Shown: positions 1-9,117 of the stretch, one piece after another | Numbering within the stretch: position 1 is the stretch's first letter | How the letters are laid out: every line of letters starts with the position of its first letter | Assembly: GCA_900541555.1 (NCBI GenBank) | Contig: UQKE01000004.1 | Coordinates: 1 to 64,000 of the forward strand | Length of the DNA: 64,000 nucleotides | DNA from: an uncultured Porphyromonadaceae bacterium | GTDB taxonomy: Bacteria > Bacteroidota > Bacteroidia > Bacteroidales > Muribaculaceae | Reading direction: 5' to 3' | Notes under the pieces: model-generated | The model's input: only the letters and a program-made list of their open reading frames with translations | Told to the model about the DNA's origin: nothing | Database searches by the model: none | Program-made: the position numbers and the translations under genes

Positions 1-2
1 CA

Positions 3-61
3 TTTCGGTATAAGTTTTCGAACAAGTTCGAAACTTCTACACTCAATTTGCATTATCTTTG
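3..61 (+). promoter_or_regulatory. Structured promoter element, copy A (hairpin plus -7 box)
   Basis: TTTCGG (3-8) is followed flush by an inverted repeat at 9-39 (arms 12-23 and 26-36, AA loop, one unpaired T in the left arm), then a 14-nt spacer starting CACTCAA and a TATCTTTG -7 box at 54-61. The same architecture recurs at 49745-49804 and 49821-49882. No clear -33 TTTG is present; the hairpin occupies that zone. It should drive the endonuclease gene. Confidence 0.55.
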
Positions 62-71
62 CGGTGAAAAT

Positions 72-1739
72 ATGTATTTTATGCGTCGATTTTTATCTTT
101 TTTCGCCTGCTTGGCGGTGGCGGCTTTCATGGCTGCGGAAATACCCAATGGCTACTACGATGGCATTTCCGGATTGAAGGACAGTGCGCTCAAAACCAAA
201 TTGCACGAAATTATAGAAAACCACAGTAAAAACGACTATCAGGGCTTGTTTGCGGAAAGTTTTTGCTATACCGACGTTCGCAGCGACGGGACGTGGTGGG
301 ACATGTATTCCGACATTCGCCGTTATGTGCGCAACGGTTGGAGCGGCATGAACCGCGAGCATTGCCTTCCGAAAAGTTGGTGGGGCAGCAGCACGTCGTC
401 GCCGGCCTATACGGATTTAAACCATCTGTATCCGTCGGACGGCACTGCCAATTCTCGGAAAAGCAACCTTCCGCTCGGCGAGGTGTCCGACAGTGGCATC
501 ACGTACGACAATGGCGTGGTCAAAGTCGGGACGCCCGTGCAAGGGCAGGGCGGCGGCAGCACGCGCGTGTTTGAGCCTGCCGATGAATATAAAGGCGATT
601 TCGCGCGTACTTATTTCTATATGGTCACCTGCTACCAAGACATAGGGTGGAAATATACCTACATGACGCAAAACACAGCTTATCCGTCGTTGCAAGGCTG
701 GGCTATCGACCTCTTGCTGAAATGGCATCGCGAAGACCCCGTTTCGCAAAAGGAAATAGATCGCAATGATGAAGTCTACCGTTTGCAGTCCAACCGCAAT
801 CCATATATTGATTTCCCCGATCTTGCCGAATATGTTTGGGGAGAAATGAAAGGGCAACCGTTTGAAGACGGCGAGTTGCCTCCGATTGGCGAAGGTTCGT
901 TGGTGTCGCCCGTCAACGGGTCGACGGTCGATTTTGGTGATATTGTCGTGGGAAAGACGAAGAGCGTGACAATCAGCATACGCGGCAGCCTGACGAAAAA
1001 TCTGCTGCTTTCGCTGTCGGGCAACGGGCGGGACGATTTTTCCATTCCCGTCACGACTGTGCCATGGGCGGAGGTGAACGAGGGCGGCTACCGGCTGACG
1101 GTCAGCTACCATCCGGACGCCGTAGGCGATAGCGAAGCGAAGCTGTTGCTCTACGATGGCGGGCTGCAAGGCATCACAAGCTACGTGGTCAATCTGAAAG
1201 GCTCGGCTCATGAACAGCCCGTATTTGCCCCCATTACGGCCACGGCGGCATCGGAGATAACATCGACGGGTTTCCGCGCCAACTGGCTTGCGCCGTCAAG
1301 CCCCGACGTGGTAGACTACTACATTGTGAATATCTATGAGACGGTAGCCGGCAAGGAAACGATCCGATCCATATCGACCGACGGCGCCGAGACATACTAC
1401 TATTTCACGGAAGCCAAGCAGGGCGCTTCCTATGCTTACACCGTGCAAGCCGTTCGCTACGAGACGACATCCGACGAATCCAATAAAATCGATGTCGATT
1501 TTGCGGGAGTGGCCGCCATCGACGGCTTGCGGCAGCTTGCCATCGCGCCGATTGTCGGCGGGTTGCGGTTTGTGTGCGACGAGCTGCACACCGGCGTGCG
1601 CATTGTCGACGTGTCGGGCAGGGTGGTGTCAGTGCTTCCGGAAGTGGTCGACGGGCAAAGCGTGTCGTTGTCCGACGGCATCTACATTGTCAGCAGCGAG
1701 CAATGCCCGCGTCCTGTCAAGTTCATCGTGCACCGTTGA
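72..1739 (+). CDS. Secreted endonuclease I family nuclease with T9SS-like C-terminus
   Basis: Exported non-specific nuclease of the EndA/NucM (endonuclease I) family, which cleaves DNA outside the cell with a His-metal active site. The N-terminus is a signal peptide (MRRFLSFFACLAVAAFMA). The nuclease domain spans roughly residues 25-255 and shows the family motifs NREHCLPKSWW and TDLNHLYPSDG. A choice-of-anchor-D-like Ig domain (about 275-375), an FN3-like domain (about 390-470) and a C-terminal module with VRIVDVSGRVV and DGIYIVSS, resembling type IX secretion sorting domains, follow. The start is uncertain: a TTG at 48 lies inside the promoter, so ATG 72 or 81 is more likely. Downstream convergent neighbour is the glycosyltransferase ending at 1752. 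Confidence 0.88.
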   Translation: MYFMRRFLSFFACLAVAAFMAAEIPNGYYDGISGLKDSALKTKLHEIIENHSKNDYQGLFAESFCYTDVRSDGTWWDMYSDIRRYVRNGWSGMNREHCLPKSWWGSSTSSPAYTDLNHLYPSDGTANSRKSNLPLGEVSDSGITYDNGVVKVGTPVQGQGGGSTRVFEPADEYKGDFARTYFYMVTCYQDIGWKYTYMTQNTAYPSLQGWAIDLLLKWHREDPVSQKEIDRNDEVYRLQSNRNPYIDFPDLAEYVWGEMKGQPFEDGELPPIGEGSLVSPVNGSTVDFGDIVVGKTKSVTISIRGSLTKNLLLSLSGNGRDDFSIPVTTVPWAEVNEGGYRLTVSYHPDAVGDSEAKLLLYDGGLQGITSYVVNLKGSAHEQPVFAPITATAASEITSTGFRANWLAPSSPDVVDYYIVNIYETVAGKETIRSISTDGAETYYYFTEAKQGASYAYTVQAVRYETTSDESNKIDVDFAGVAAIDGLRQLAIAPIVGGLRFVCDELHTGVRIVDVSGRVVSVLPEVVDGQSVSLSDGIYIVSSEQCPRPVKFIVHR

Positions 1740-1751
1740 TGCGGTGTCGCT

Positions 1752-2729
1752 TCAATCCGCAATCGGCTTGTCAAAATGTTTCCGAAGCGTGTCGGCGATG
1801 CGTTTCGTGTAGATATATGCAATTTTTTGCGGGCGCGGTTCTGCCGTCTGTTTGATACGATTTAAAATGTCGCGGATGGTTTCGGTGTCGATGTCGAAAT
1901 CGTAGTGTCCGATTGCCGCATAAGTCACGATGGAGGACGACAGAATGTATAAAATTTTGCAGCACATCCATGTTTGCGCTTCCTCGGAAAGTTGCTGCGC
2001 TCTCATGAAATGGTAAAGGTCGGATGCCACAGCCATGTGGCTGTCTGCGCGAAGTCGGGTGGACTTGTTGCTTTCGGTGATGGAGCCTTCTCTTTTGCAA
2101 TAGACGTAGTGGGGTGCGCCTTTGTCGACAAGCACTCGCTTTGCGAGGCACATTGCGGTCGAAGTCCACAAATCGTCTTCCGACATGCGGTGACGGAACG
2201 ACATCCCGTGCGCGTCGATCCATTTTTTGCGGAACAAGTATCCGACGGTCAGCGGCGTGAACGTGTCGCTGCGCATCAGTTCGGCGAAACAGTGCTGCCC
2301 GTCGATGATGTGTCCGCGCAGATGCTCTGTCGGGCATCGCATCTCGTCTTCCCTGTCGGGGAAAACAATCCTGACGCTGCCCATTGCCATGTCGGCAGCG
2401 CTTGCGGTGAAATGGCGATAGAAGCGCTCGAACTCGTCGGGAACGATGAGGTCGTCGCTGTCGACAAAGGCAACGATGTCGCCGCGGCATGCGGCGAGTG
2501 CTGCATTGCGAGCTTCGGAAACTCCTTTGTTCTGCTGGCGGATTAGCCGGATGGTGCCGTCGTTTGCAAATTTTTCAATCCGTTCGGCGGAGTGGTCGGT
2601 CGATCCGTCGTCCACTACGATGATTTCTTTGCGTGGCGTCAGTTTGGCAATCGATTCGATGCAGTCTTCCACCCATGATTCAGAATTGTAGAGCGGAACA
2701 ATGACAGACAGGAAATGCTTGTCGTCCAT
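1752..2729 (-). CDS. Glycosyltransferase family 2, last gene of RiPP operon
   Basis: GT-A fold glycosyltransferase (325 aa) that would transfer a sugar from a nucleotide-sugar donor. The N-terminal Rossmann half shows VIVPLYNSESW, VVDDGSTD and the metal-binding DxD-type motif VDSDD; the C-terminal 120 residues are variable and probably bind the acceptor. The gene starts 2 bp after the stop of the C39 ABC exporter and so is almost certainly cotranscribed with it. In this context the likely acceptor is the precursor peptide encoded at the start of the operon, but a cell-surface glycan acceptor cannot be excluded. Family assignment is secure; acceptor is inference. Confidence 0.88.
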   Translation of the reverse strand: MDDKHFLSVIVPLYNSESWVEDCIESIAKLTPRKEIIVVDDGSTDHSAERIEKFANDGTIRLIRQQNKGVSEARNAALAACRGDIVAFVDSDDLIVPDEFERFYRHFTASAADMAMGSVRIVFPDREDEMRCPTEHLRGHIIDGQHCFAELMRSDTFTPLTVGYLFRKKWIDAHGMSFRHRMSEDDLWTSTAMCLAKRVLVDKGAPHYVYCKREGSITESNKSTRLRADSHMAVASDLYHFMRAQQLSEEAQTWMCCKILYILSSSIVTYAAIGHYDFDIDTETIRDILNRIKQTAEPRPQKIAYIYTKRIADTLRKHFDKPIAD

Positions 2730-2731
2730 GG

Positions 2732-4921
2732 CTAACGGTCTATTTCAAGTTGGTTGCGTATCAATTCGTAATATTTTCCGTGGAGGGCGACAAGCTCCTT
2801 GTGAGTGCCTTGCTCCACGATTTTTCCGTCTTCGAGGTAAATGATGTTGTCGGCATTGACCACTGTGCTTAATCGGTGTGCCACGATTACCACCGTGCGC
2901 TTTTTGAAGAATACTCTTAAATTGTCCATGATCCTGCGCTCGTTCACAGTGTCCAATGAAGATGTTGCTTCGTCGAAAATCAGCAATTCCGGATTTTTGT
3001 AGATGGCTCGTGCAATGAGGATGCGTTGCTTTTGCCCGTTGCTCAATTCCAATCCCGATTTTCCGATTTTCATTTTGTATTTTCCGGGCAGACGTTCGGC
3101 AAAATCAGCGATACATGCCGTTCGGGCGCATTCCGCCACACGTTCGTAGTCGATTTCTTCTGCGCCGAATGCAATGTTTTCGGCTATCGTTCCGCTGAAA
3201 ATGCAACCGTCCTGCATCACTGCGCCGCAACGTTGCCGCCATTCCTCGATGTCGAGCGTTTGCAGGCCGGCATCGTCTATTTTGACGTTGCCGCCGGTTG
3301 GAGCATAGAAGCCGAGCAGCAGTTTCACAAGCGTTGTTTTTCCGCTGCCGCTGTTGCCCACAATGGCAGTCGTGTGGCCTTTTTTGATTTGCAATGAGAG
3401 GCCGTTGAATATTTTGGGACAGAAGCGCCCCGGATATTTGAAGTCGACGCGATCGAACGTGATGGTGCGGTCGAATGGAAAATTTTTGCGTTGTCCTTCT
3501 GTCGTTTCTTCTTCCTTGTTTTCGATTTCTCCGAGCCGGTCCATCGACATTTTTGCGTCTTGCGCGTCTTGGATGGTCGATTGCAGGCGCGAAACAGGTC
3601 CGGAAAGCTGCCCGAGCACATAGCTTACGCTCATCAGCACGCCCAACGTCATTTCGCCTTTGATCACGAAGTAGGCGCACATCATGATGATGGCCATGTC
3701 TTTTATGTTGTTGATCAGGCTGGTGCCGATGAGTTGCTTGTAGTTGAGCATGTAGGAGCGGAGCGTCAGCAGGTTGATGCGGTCGAGGTTTTTGCGCCAG
3801 CGTCCGATTTGAGTCTTTTGCGCGTTGTTGATCTTGATTTCCGGCATCCCGTAGATAAGCTCGTTGATGATGTTGCGGTTGTCGGCTCTTTCGGCAAAGC
3901 TGGCATAGTCGATGTATTTCCGGTCGCGCAGGTAGTGGAGGTTCCACCCGAAAGCTGCCGCCGACAGCACCATGAACACCCACAGCGCCGTCGAGTTGTA
4001 GTAGGCAAGCAGGCAGGCAAACACGATGAGGTTCACGATGTCCAAGCTCGTTTCAATCATGCGGTAGGAAAGAAACGTCTGCAAGCGGCTTTGGTCGTCG
4101 AGACGCTGCATGAAATCGGTGTTGAGCCGCGTGTCGAAATACTTCACGGGCAGGCGTATGATTTTCGCCATCAATTCCGACAGATGTTCCACTCCGATGC
4201 GGAAGTTCAGTTTCATCAGCACGATACTGCTGAAATTGCTTGAAATCATGTAGCCGATGAAAAATGCCAATTGTGTCAAGAACAGTTTCCCCACCATGGA
4301 AATGTTGCCGGCCAGCACGCCATTGTCGATCACTTTCTGGTAAATCACCGGCATCACCCAGTTGCAACCGGCTGCAAGCAGCGTCAGCGCGACAGCGCCT
4401 GCGATTTTTGCCTTGTTGCGGTTGAATTTCGCGGCGAGTTGCCGCGCCACGGTGAAGTCTTGCCGTTCGCGGTGTTCCGGAATTTCGTCGAATTTTTCCG
4501 ACGGCGTCATGACGACGGCCGCGCCTTCGCCGTCTTCGCCATGCCAGTTCTTTTCGAACACTTCTTGGTCGCACTTCACTTTCCCGTAGGCGGGGTCGGC
4601 AATGACATACGTGCGGTTGCCCTGCCGGTCGAAAACAATGTCGGCGAGCACGACGAAATGCGAATTGTTCCAATGGAGAATTGCCGGCAACGGCGCTTTG
4701 TCCAATTGGGTGGCTTTGCCTTTCACCACGACAGTGTGGAATCCCACGTCTTCGCAACATTTGTTCACGTCGGCGAGCGTGATGCCCAGCCGCGACAAGT
4801 CGCAAAGGCTTTTGACATATTGCAGCGATTGGCGGCGCCCATAGGCGCGGCATGCCATGGCCACGCATGCCGGACCGCAATCGGTCGATTCGAGTTGCCG
4901 TATGATTTTAAATTTCCGCAC
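2732..4921 (-). CDS. Peptidase C39 domain ABC exporter (leader-cleaving peptide transporter)
   Basis: Inner-membrane exporter (729 aa) of the PCAT type, which cuts double-glycine leaders and pumps the mature peptide out. Residues 1-140 are a C39 cysteine peptidase with Q9 and catalytic C15 in ESTDCGPACVAMAC, the His in LHWNNSHFVVL and the Asp in IADPAYGK. About 165-450 is the six-helix ABC membrane domain. The ATPase has Walker A GNSGSGKTT, signature LSNGQKQR, Walker B LLIFDEATSSLD and H-loop VAHRLST. It lies 6 bp after the outer-membrane barrel gene and in the same operon as three small peptides whose leaders end in GG or GA, the expected substrates. No adjacent HlyD-type adaptor gene is present, so the outer-membrane step is unexplained. 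Confidence 0.93.
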   Translation of the reverse strand: MRKFKIIRQLESTDCGPACVAMACRAYGRRQSLQYVKSLCDLSRLGITLADVNKCCEDVGFHTVVVKGKATQLDKAPLPAILHWNNSHFVVLADIVFDRQGNRTYVIADPAYGKVKCDQEVFEKNWHGEDGEGAAVVMTPSEKFDEIPEHRERQDFTVARQLAAKFNRNKAKIAGAVALTLLAAGCNWVMPVIYQKVIDNGVLAGNISMVGKLFLTQLAFFIGYMISSNFSSIVLMKLNFRIGVEHLSELMAKIIRLPVKYFDTRLNTDFMQRLDDQSRLQTFLSYRMIETSLDIVNLIVFACLLAYYNSTALWVFMVLSAAAFGWNLHYLRDRKYIDYASFAERADNRNIINELIYGMPEIKINNAQKTQIGRWRKNLDRINLLTLRSYMLNYKQLIGTSLINNIKDMAIIMMCAYFVIKGEMTLGVLMSVSYVLGQLSGPVSRLQSTIQDAQDAKMSMDRLGEIENKEEETTEGQRKNFPFDRTITFDRVDFKYPGRFCPKIFNGLSLQIKKGHTTAIVGNSGSGKTTLVKLLLGFYAPTGGNVKIDDAGLQTLDIEEWRQRCGAVMQDGCIFSGTIAENIAFGAEEIDYERVAECARTACIADFAERLPGKYKMKIGKSGLELSNGQKQRILIARAIYKNPELLIFDEATSSLDTVNERRIMDNLRVFFKKRTVVIVAHRLSTVVNADNIIYLEDGKIVEQGTHKELVALHGKYYELIRNQLEIDR

Positions 4922-4927
4922 CGGTTC

Positions 4928-7267
4928 TTAGTTCTTGACCACGCCGCTTTCGTATCCGGAGTTGAGGAATTTCCGTTTTGCTTTTTGGAGGCGTTCGCCA
5001 AAGCTGAAATTGTAGACGAGTTGCAGCCTTACGAGGTTGGTGCAGTCTCTCACGACCGATTCCGACCAATAAGGATGCACGGCCGAAACACCTTCTTGGA
5101 TGTAGAAAGAGCCTTTTTTCTCAAACAAGTAGTTGACGCTCGCTGTGAGAAACAGATTGCGTTTTGGCGCGAATTGCACGGAGAGCGATGTGACGCGTCC
5201 CGATTGTGAAATGGTTTCGCCAAACAGATTTTTGTGCGTATGGATGGGCAATTGCGCGGCTACCGTCCATTTGTTGTAGGTGAAACGGGCATTGAACCTT
5301 GTGCGTATGCTGTTCTTTTTATGATGGTCGAATGTATGGCCGGCGCTGCGCATGTGTTGGTAGTCTGCAACAACAGACACGTCCAAATGATCCCACAATT
5401 TCATATAGCCTACTTCTGCATGCAGTCCGATTTGGCTTATATACCGTTCGTTGTTCGGCGATTCGATGAAGCATTGCCGCCCTGTGTCGTATGTGGTTGT
5501 GGTGAATATCGGATTAAATCCGTGCCAATGCCCTGCGCTAAAATAGGCGACAAAGCCTTTTGGATTATTGTAGAACAATGATGCGCCATAATCGAGGTAA
5601 TTCCAAATTTTCAAGTTGGGATTTCCTTTCCAGATGATATGGTTGTCGACCGCTTGTTCCACCGGAGAAAGGGCAGAAAGCGACGGCATGTTCGGCCCGA
5701 AACCGGCATGGACTCCGAATGTGAGATTTTTGGCGATGGGGTAATTGAGCCGCAGGGTCGAATGGTTGCCGTATTGCGTCAGATTTTTCCCGTTGGTGTT
5801 CGTATGGAGCACCTTCAATCCTGTCCCGATCACGTACGACCATTTTTTGATGCTTCCTTGCACTTCGGCGTATGCATAAAAATTGTCCTTCTTTTGTTCG
5901 GACATTTGTCCGTCGAGATATTCATTTTTGTCGTAGCCTCGGGCGTATTGCGCTCCGATCTGAAAAGCGACTTTTTTAAAATTCTTTTTGTAGACCAATT
6001 CGGCAGCCGCGCCCCATCCCTTTCCGTCGGAATTGGTCGGGAGCTGGAGCACGGTCCCGTCGGCATACACGTAGCGCAAGTCGCGCCCGTAGGTGTTGGA
6101 CGAATAGCTGCCCGACACGTTGGCTTCGATGCTTTGGTCGTTTTTCAGCTTTTTGGTGAAAAACAAGTCGATTGCCGGCGACGCTTGGTCCCATTTATTG
6201 CTCAAAAATTTATCGTATTCGAAACGCTCGGCATTCCACGGCTGTTCGAAGATTCGGCCGTCGTCGGTGCTCGACTGGTCGAGAATGTTGGTGGTGAATC
6301 GTGCGCTGAACAGCGTGTTCAGTTGCGGCACGTAGTTGTATTCGAGTGAAACGAAATGTTGTTGGTAGTATTGCTCGGAGTCGTAGCCCTGCTGTTCGCG
6401 GCTGATGATGCCGTCGGGCGAGATGTAGCGCTCCCAGCTGTCGATGCTTTTTTCGTCGTAGTTGCGCCAGCCGCCGGTGTAGCCGACGATGAATTCGGAT
6501 TTCTTGTAATTGTATGAGGCTTGCACCGTGCCGTCGATGTTGCCGGCTTGGAGGCCGCTTCCGGCAGAAATGTAGACGCTTCCACCTTGCACGGGATCGC
6601 GAAGCACGACGTTGATCACGCCGCTATATCCTTTGTCGGAATACCGGATGCCCGGCATGTCGGAATATTCAATGCGCAGGATTTGTTTCGGGTCGATGTT
6701 GAGAATGCGTTGGAGCGGTTGCGAGCGTCCGTTGATCAGGAATGCGGGCGTCTCGTTGGCCACGGTGATTTCGCGCGTTACCGAATTGACAGATAGTTGA
6801 GGTAGTTGTAGTTGGGCGAAAAGGTCGATGCTTTGCGCGGACGAAGCCAGCTGCTCGGCGCTGGGAAGCACGATGTATTTGTCTACCTTCCGGATGATTC
6901 TGCTTCCATAGACCGTCACATCGTCCAATTGCACTGACGATTCGGAAAGGAAAATGTTGCCAAGGTCGATTTTCTTTTCGTTGTTGACGATGGACAATGC
7001 CTCCGGTTCGTAGCCCATCATGGTGATTTGCAGCAAAAGGTTGCCTTGCTCTTTCGATGTCAGCGAGAAGCGCCCGTCGGCATCGGTTTGCGTTTGCATC
7101 GTGGGGATGCTGTCGTGTTCCACGAGCGTCACGATGGCTCCGGCGATGGGTTCGGAATTGGATTGCGCGGCAATTTTGCCGGTGACGGTTTGCTGCGCTT
7201 GCGCGCTTGCGAAAGCAACCATGCCGGCAAGCAGCAGGCACGGGAATCGGAGAGATAGTTTTTTCAT
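4928..7267 (-). CDS. TonB-dependent-receptor-like outer-membrane barrel in RiPP operon
   Basis: Outer-membrane protein (779 aa). A signal peptide ending near AFASAQAQ is followed by a carboxypeptidase-regulatory-like Ig domain (about 27-105; VTGKIAAQSNSEPIAGA, DADGRFSL), a plug-like region (about 110-230; INGRSQPLQRI, YSDKGYSGVINVVL) and a long beta-barrel rich in alternating aromatic strands. It resembles the outer-membrane beta-barrel family of TonB-dependent-like proteins. Its start overlaps the radical SAM stop by 4 bp (ATGA) and its stop is 6 bp before the C39 exporter, so it is embedded in the RiPP operon. It could carry the peptide across the outer membrane, take up a peptide-bound ligand, or serve as self-receptor; the sequence does not decide. 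Confidence 0.85.
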   Translation of the reverse strand: MKKLSLRFPCLLLAGMVAFASAQAQQTVTGKIAAQSNSEPIAGAIVTLVEHDSIPTMQTQTDADGRFSLTSKEQGNLLLQITMMGYEPEALSIVNNEKKIDLGNIFLSESSVQLDDVTVYGSRIIRKVDKYIVLPSAEQLASSAQSIDLFAQLQLPQLSVNSVTREITVANETPAFLINGRSQPLQRILNIDPKQILRIEYSDMPGIRYSDKGYSGVINVVLRDPVQGGSVYISAGSGLQAGNIDGTVQASYNYKKSEFIVGYTGGWRNYDEKSIDSWERYISPDGIISREQQGYDSEQYYQQHFVSLEYNYVPQLNTLFSARFTTNILDQSSTDDGRIFEQPWNAERFEYDKFLSNKWDQASPAIDLFFTKKLKNDQSIEANVSGSYSSNTYGRDLRYVYADGTVLQLPTNSDGKGWGAAAELVYKKNFKKVAFQIGAQYARGYDKNEYLDGQMSEQKKDNFYAYAEVQGSIKKWSYVIGTGLKVLHTNTNGKNLTQYGNHSTLRLNYPIAKNLTFGVHAGFGPNMPSLSALSPVEQAVDNHIIWKGNPNLKIWNYLDYGASLFYNNPKGFVAYFSAGHWHGFNPIFTTTTYDTGRQCFIESPNNERYISQIGLHAEVGYMKLWDHLDVSVVADYQHMRSAGHTFDHHKKNSIRTRFNARFTYNKWTVAAQLPIHTHKNLFGETISQSGRVTSLSVQFAPKRNLFLTASVNYLFEKKGSFYIQEGVSAVHPYWSESVVRDCTNLVRLQLVYNFSFGERLQKAKRKFLNSGYESGVVKN

Positions 7268-8565
7268 TTGGTTTGGTTTTTAAAGCATTGTGCTGCCCAA
7301 TCGGCGTTGTAGAGGGCGTTGAATCGGATTTTGTCGAGCACGGCGCGGTCTTTTGCCGTGTCGTCGAAATTCATGACGCAATAGTCTGTTCCGGCATGAC
7401 TGAGCGCCTGCTGCGAGCAGCCCCCGTTGCAGATGGGCAGCAACCGGCAGGAGAGGCATGGCGGATTCTTGAATTTGGAGTCCAGCCGGCGGGCAAGGCT
7501 GTCGTTTTCCCACACGACTTCGCCCGTGTCGTCGAGATAGCCGTCGCGCTGCTCTTTTTCGAAATCGACGGCAGTGCATTTGAAGATGTCGCCGTTGTAG
7601 TTCACGACCAATTGGTTTTTCTTGTCGGCATAGCACGAATTGCTCACGTTGGCGAAAAGATTGCGCGAGATGGTCATTCCCACAGCTTCGAAACCGCGGA
7701 TGGCTTCGTCGACTTGCTGTGTCAGCTCCGACGAATCCTGCCACACTTGGTGCATGCTCACACGGATGTTTCGGCCCGTTTCGGCCGATAGGTCGCGAAA
7801 CGAGTCGGGGATGGATTTCACGCTCTCGATGTTGTCTTTGGTGTAGTTGATGCGCATGATGACGTAGATGCCGCGTTCCGCCATCATTTTGATGTTGCGC
7901 ACGATGCGCGTGTACGACCCTGTGCCGTTGGCAAGGAATCGCGTTTTGTCGTGGTGCGTTTTGCCGCCGTCCAAGGTGATTTGGATGGTTCGGAAATGAT
8001 TGGCGGCAAGGAAGTCGGCAATTTCGGGCGTGAGCAGGTAGCCGTTGGACGTCATGTCGACCATCAGCCTTGTGCCGGTTTTCTCGCAGGTTTCGTTGGC
8101 AAATGCGATGATGGGGCGCATCACCGATTTGAAATAAATCAGCGGTTCGCCGCCGAAAAACGACAGCGAAACGTTGCGAAACCGCGGTGCTTGCGCGGCA
8201 ATGAATTTCTCGATTTTGCCCACCGTCGCCTTGCTCATTCGCGACTTGTGGTGGCTTTCGTAGCAATACCAGCAACGAAAGTTGCAATTGACGGTGGGGT
8301 TGATGGTGATTCCCAAAAGGTCGTCGTTCAGGTCGATTTTCTGTTGCCGCTGCTTGACGCGTTCCACTTCGTCCGTTTCGTCGGGTACGATGAACCCTCC
8401 CGCTTCCAACGTTTTTGCCGTTTTCGCATCGCTTCCCGCCGTCAAGGCTTCTTCCACGCGGAATGTGGCGGGATTGAAAAACAAGTATTTTTCTGTGTAG
8501 GCGTTGTAGATTACGCTCAGCCGAGGCGACAACGGCAAAATCGTATTAAAAGCGCTGGGTTTCAT
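7264..8565 (-). CDS. Radical SAM/SPASM peptide maturase
   Basis: Radical S-adenosylmethionine enzyme (433 aa) expected to modify a ribosomal peptide. After an N-terminal 75-residue segment typical of Bacteroidales maturases (LYN-type motif IYNAYTEKYLFF, GGFIVPDETDEVE) comes the CX3CX2C cluster site C94-C98-C101 in CNFRCWYCYE, then SFFGGEPLI and the rest of the TIM barrel. The C-terminus is a SPASM domain with cysteines in NSCYADK, IFKCTAVD, CLSCRLLPICNGGC and YCVMNF, which would hold auxiliary Fe-S clusters. It follows the three Cys-rich precursor genes and overlaps the outer-membrane barrel gene by 4 bp. Substrate assignment to those peptides is by context. The chemistry (thioether, C-C or C-O crosslink) is not predictable here. 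Confidence 0.93.
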   Translation of the reverse strand: MKPSAFNTILPLSPRLSVIYNAYTEKYLFFNPATFRVEEALTAGSDAKTAKTLEAGGFIVPDETDEVERVKQRQQKIDLNDDLLGITINPTVNCNFRCWYCYESHHKSRMSKATVGKIEKFIAAQAPRFRNVSLSFFGGEPLIYFKSVMRPIIAFANETCEKTGTRLMVDMTSNGYLLTPEIADFLAANHFRTIQITLDGGKTHHDKTRFLANGTGSYTRIVRNIKMMAERGIYVIMRINYTKDNIESVKSIPDSFRDLSAETGRNIRVSMHQVWQDSSELTQQVDEAIRGFEAVGMTISRNLFANVSNSCYADKKNQLVVNYNGDIFKCTAVDFEKEQRDGYLDDTGEVVWENDSLARRLDSKFKNPPCLSCRLLPICNGGCSQQALSHAGTDYCVMNFDDTAKDRAVLDKIRFNALYNADWAAQCFKNQTK

Positions 8566-8619
8566 TTGGTAGAATGATCAATGAGTGTCGTATTTGTACG
8601 AATAAGATAAAGTTTGTTG

Positions 8620-8814
8620 TTATGGACAGATGAAATTACTTTCTTTATCACAATCGCACCCCGGTACGCAATTAATGTTACATTGATTTGTTGGCGTTCC
8701 GCTTGTCGATGCTCCGCCCATGCCTTCCAAAAGGATTTGTTCTTCGTCGCGCAATACGGTCATTTCCATTTCTTCGACGAAAGATTCCAGATCTTGCAAT
8801 TTTTTTCTGTTCAT
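8620..8814 (-). CDS. RiPP precursor peptide 3 (GG leader, PGC core)
   Basis: 64-aa peptide. The leader contains the motif MEMTVLRDEEQILLEGMGG, shared with the two upstream paralogues (MEMxVLxDxEQ[VI]LLxG), and ends in a canonical Gly-Gly expected to be cut by the C39 exporter. The predicted core of about 30 residues (ASTSGTPTNQ onward) has six Cys including NINCVPGCDCDKES and a C-terminal ICP. It carries one VPGC unit where the other two precursors carry two PGC units. The gene is between precursor 2 and the radical SAM gene on the same strand. I recognise the class by leader and context; I do not recognise the product. Confidence 0.82.
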   Translation of the reverse strand: MNRKKLQDLESFVEEMEMTVLRDEEQILLEGMGGASTSGTPTNQCNINCVPGCDCDKESNFICP

Positions 8815-8842
8815 AATAGTATGTTTTTAATTGATAAAAGAT

Positions 8843-9106
8843 TTATTTTTCCTTTTTTGGTTGTGTGCTCACAACTTTGAGAGAGTCGTTGTCCGGACAA
8901 TTGCAGCCGGGCACCACATTTTTCTGCTTGATGTGTGTATACTTTTTCCCCTCTTTTTCTCCGCATCCGGGCGTATAGTTGCACGCTGTGTTTTCTTCCT
9001 TTGGCTCGTCGTCTTTCGCTCCGGCCAACAGTACTTGCTCGCTGTCGGCAAGCACGACCATCTCCATGCGGTCGATGAATGCTTGGAAGTTGTTGTCGCG
9101 TTTCAT
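8843..9106 (-). CDS. RiPP precursor peptide 2 (GA leader, two PGC units)
   Basis: 87-aa Cys-rich peptide starting at MKRDNNFQAF. A longer in-frame extension to 9262 is rejected because it runs through precursor 1 in another frame and because this start aligns with MKRDDNNFQ of precursor 1. The leader FIDRMEMVVLADSEQVLLAGA is almost identical to that of precursor 1 but ends in Gly-Ala instead of Gly-Gly. The core has two spaced units, NYTPGCGEKEG and VVPGCNCPDN, and a Lys-rich tail. It is 11 bp downstream of precursor 1 and so cotranscribed. Likely substrate of the radical SAM enzyme and the glycosyltransferases. Confidence 0.8.
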   Translation of the reverse strand: MKRDNNFQAFIDRMEMVVLADSEQVLLAGAKDDEPKEENTACNYTPGCGEKEGKKYTHIKQKNVVPGCNCPDNDSLKVVSTQPKKEK

Positions 9107-9117
9107 ATCTTTGAAAT

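Noticed and set aside
8587..8600. Small hairpin TCGTA-TTTG-TACGA between precursor 3 and the radical SAM gene
   Set aside because: Five base pairs only and no T tract; too weak to call an attenuator, although such an element could set the peptide-to-enzyme ratio.
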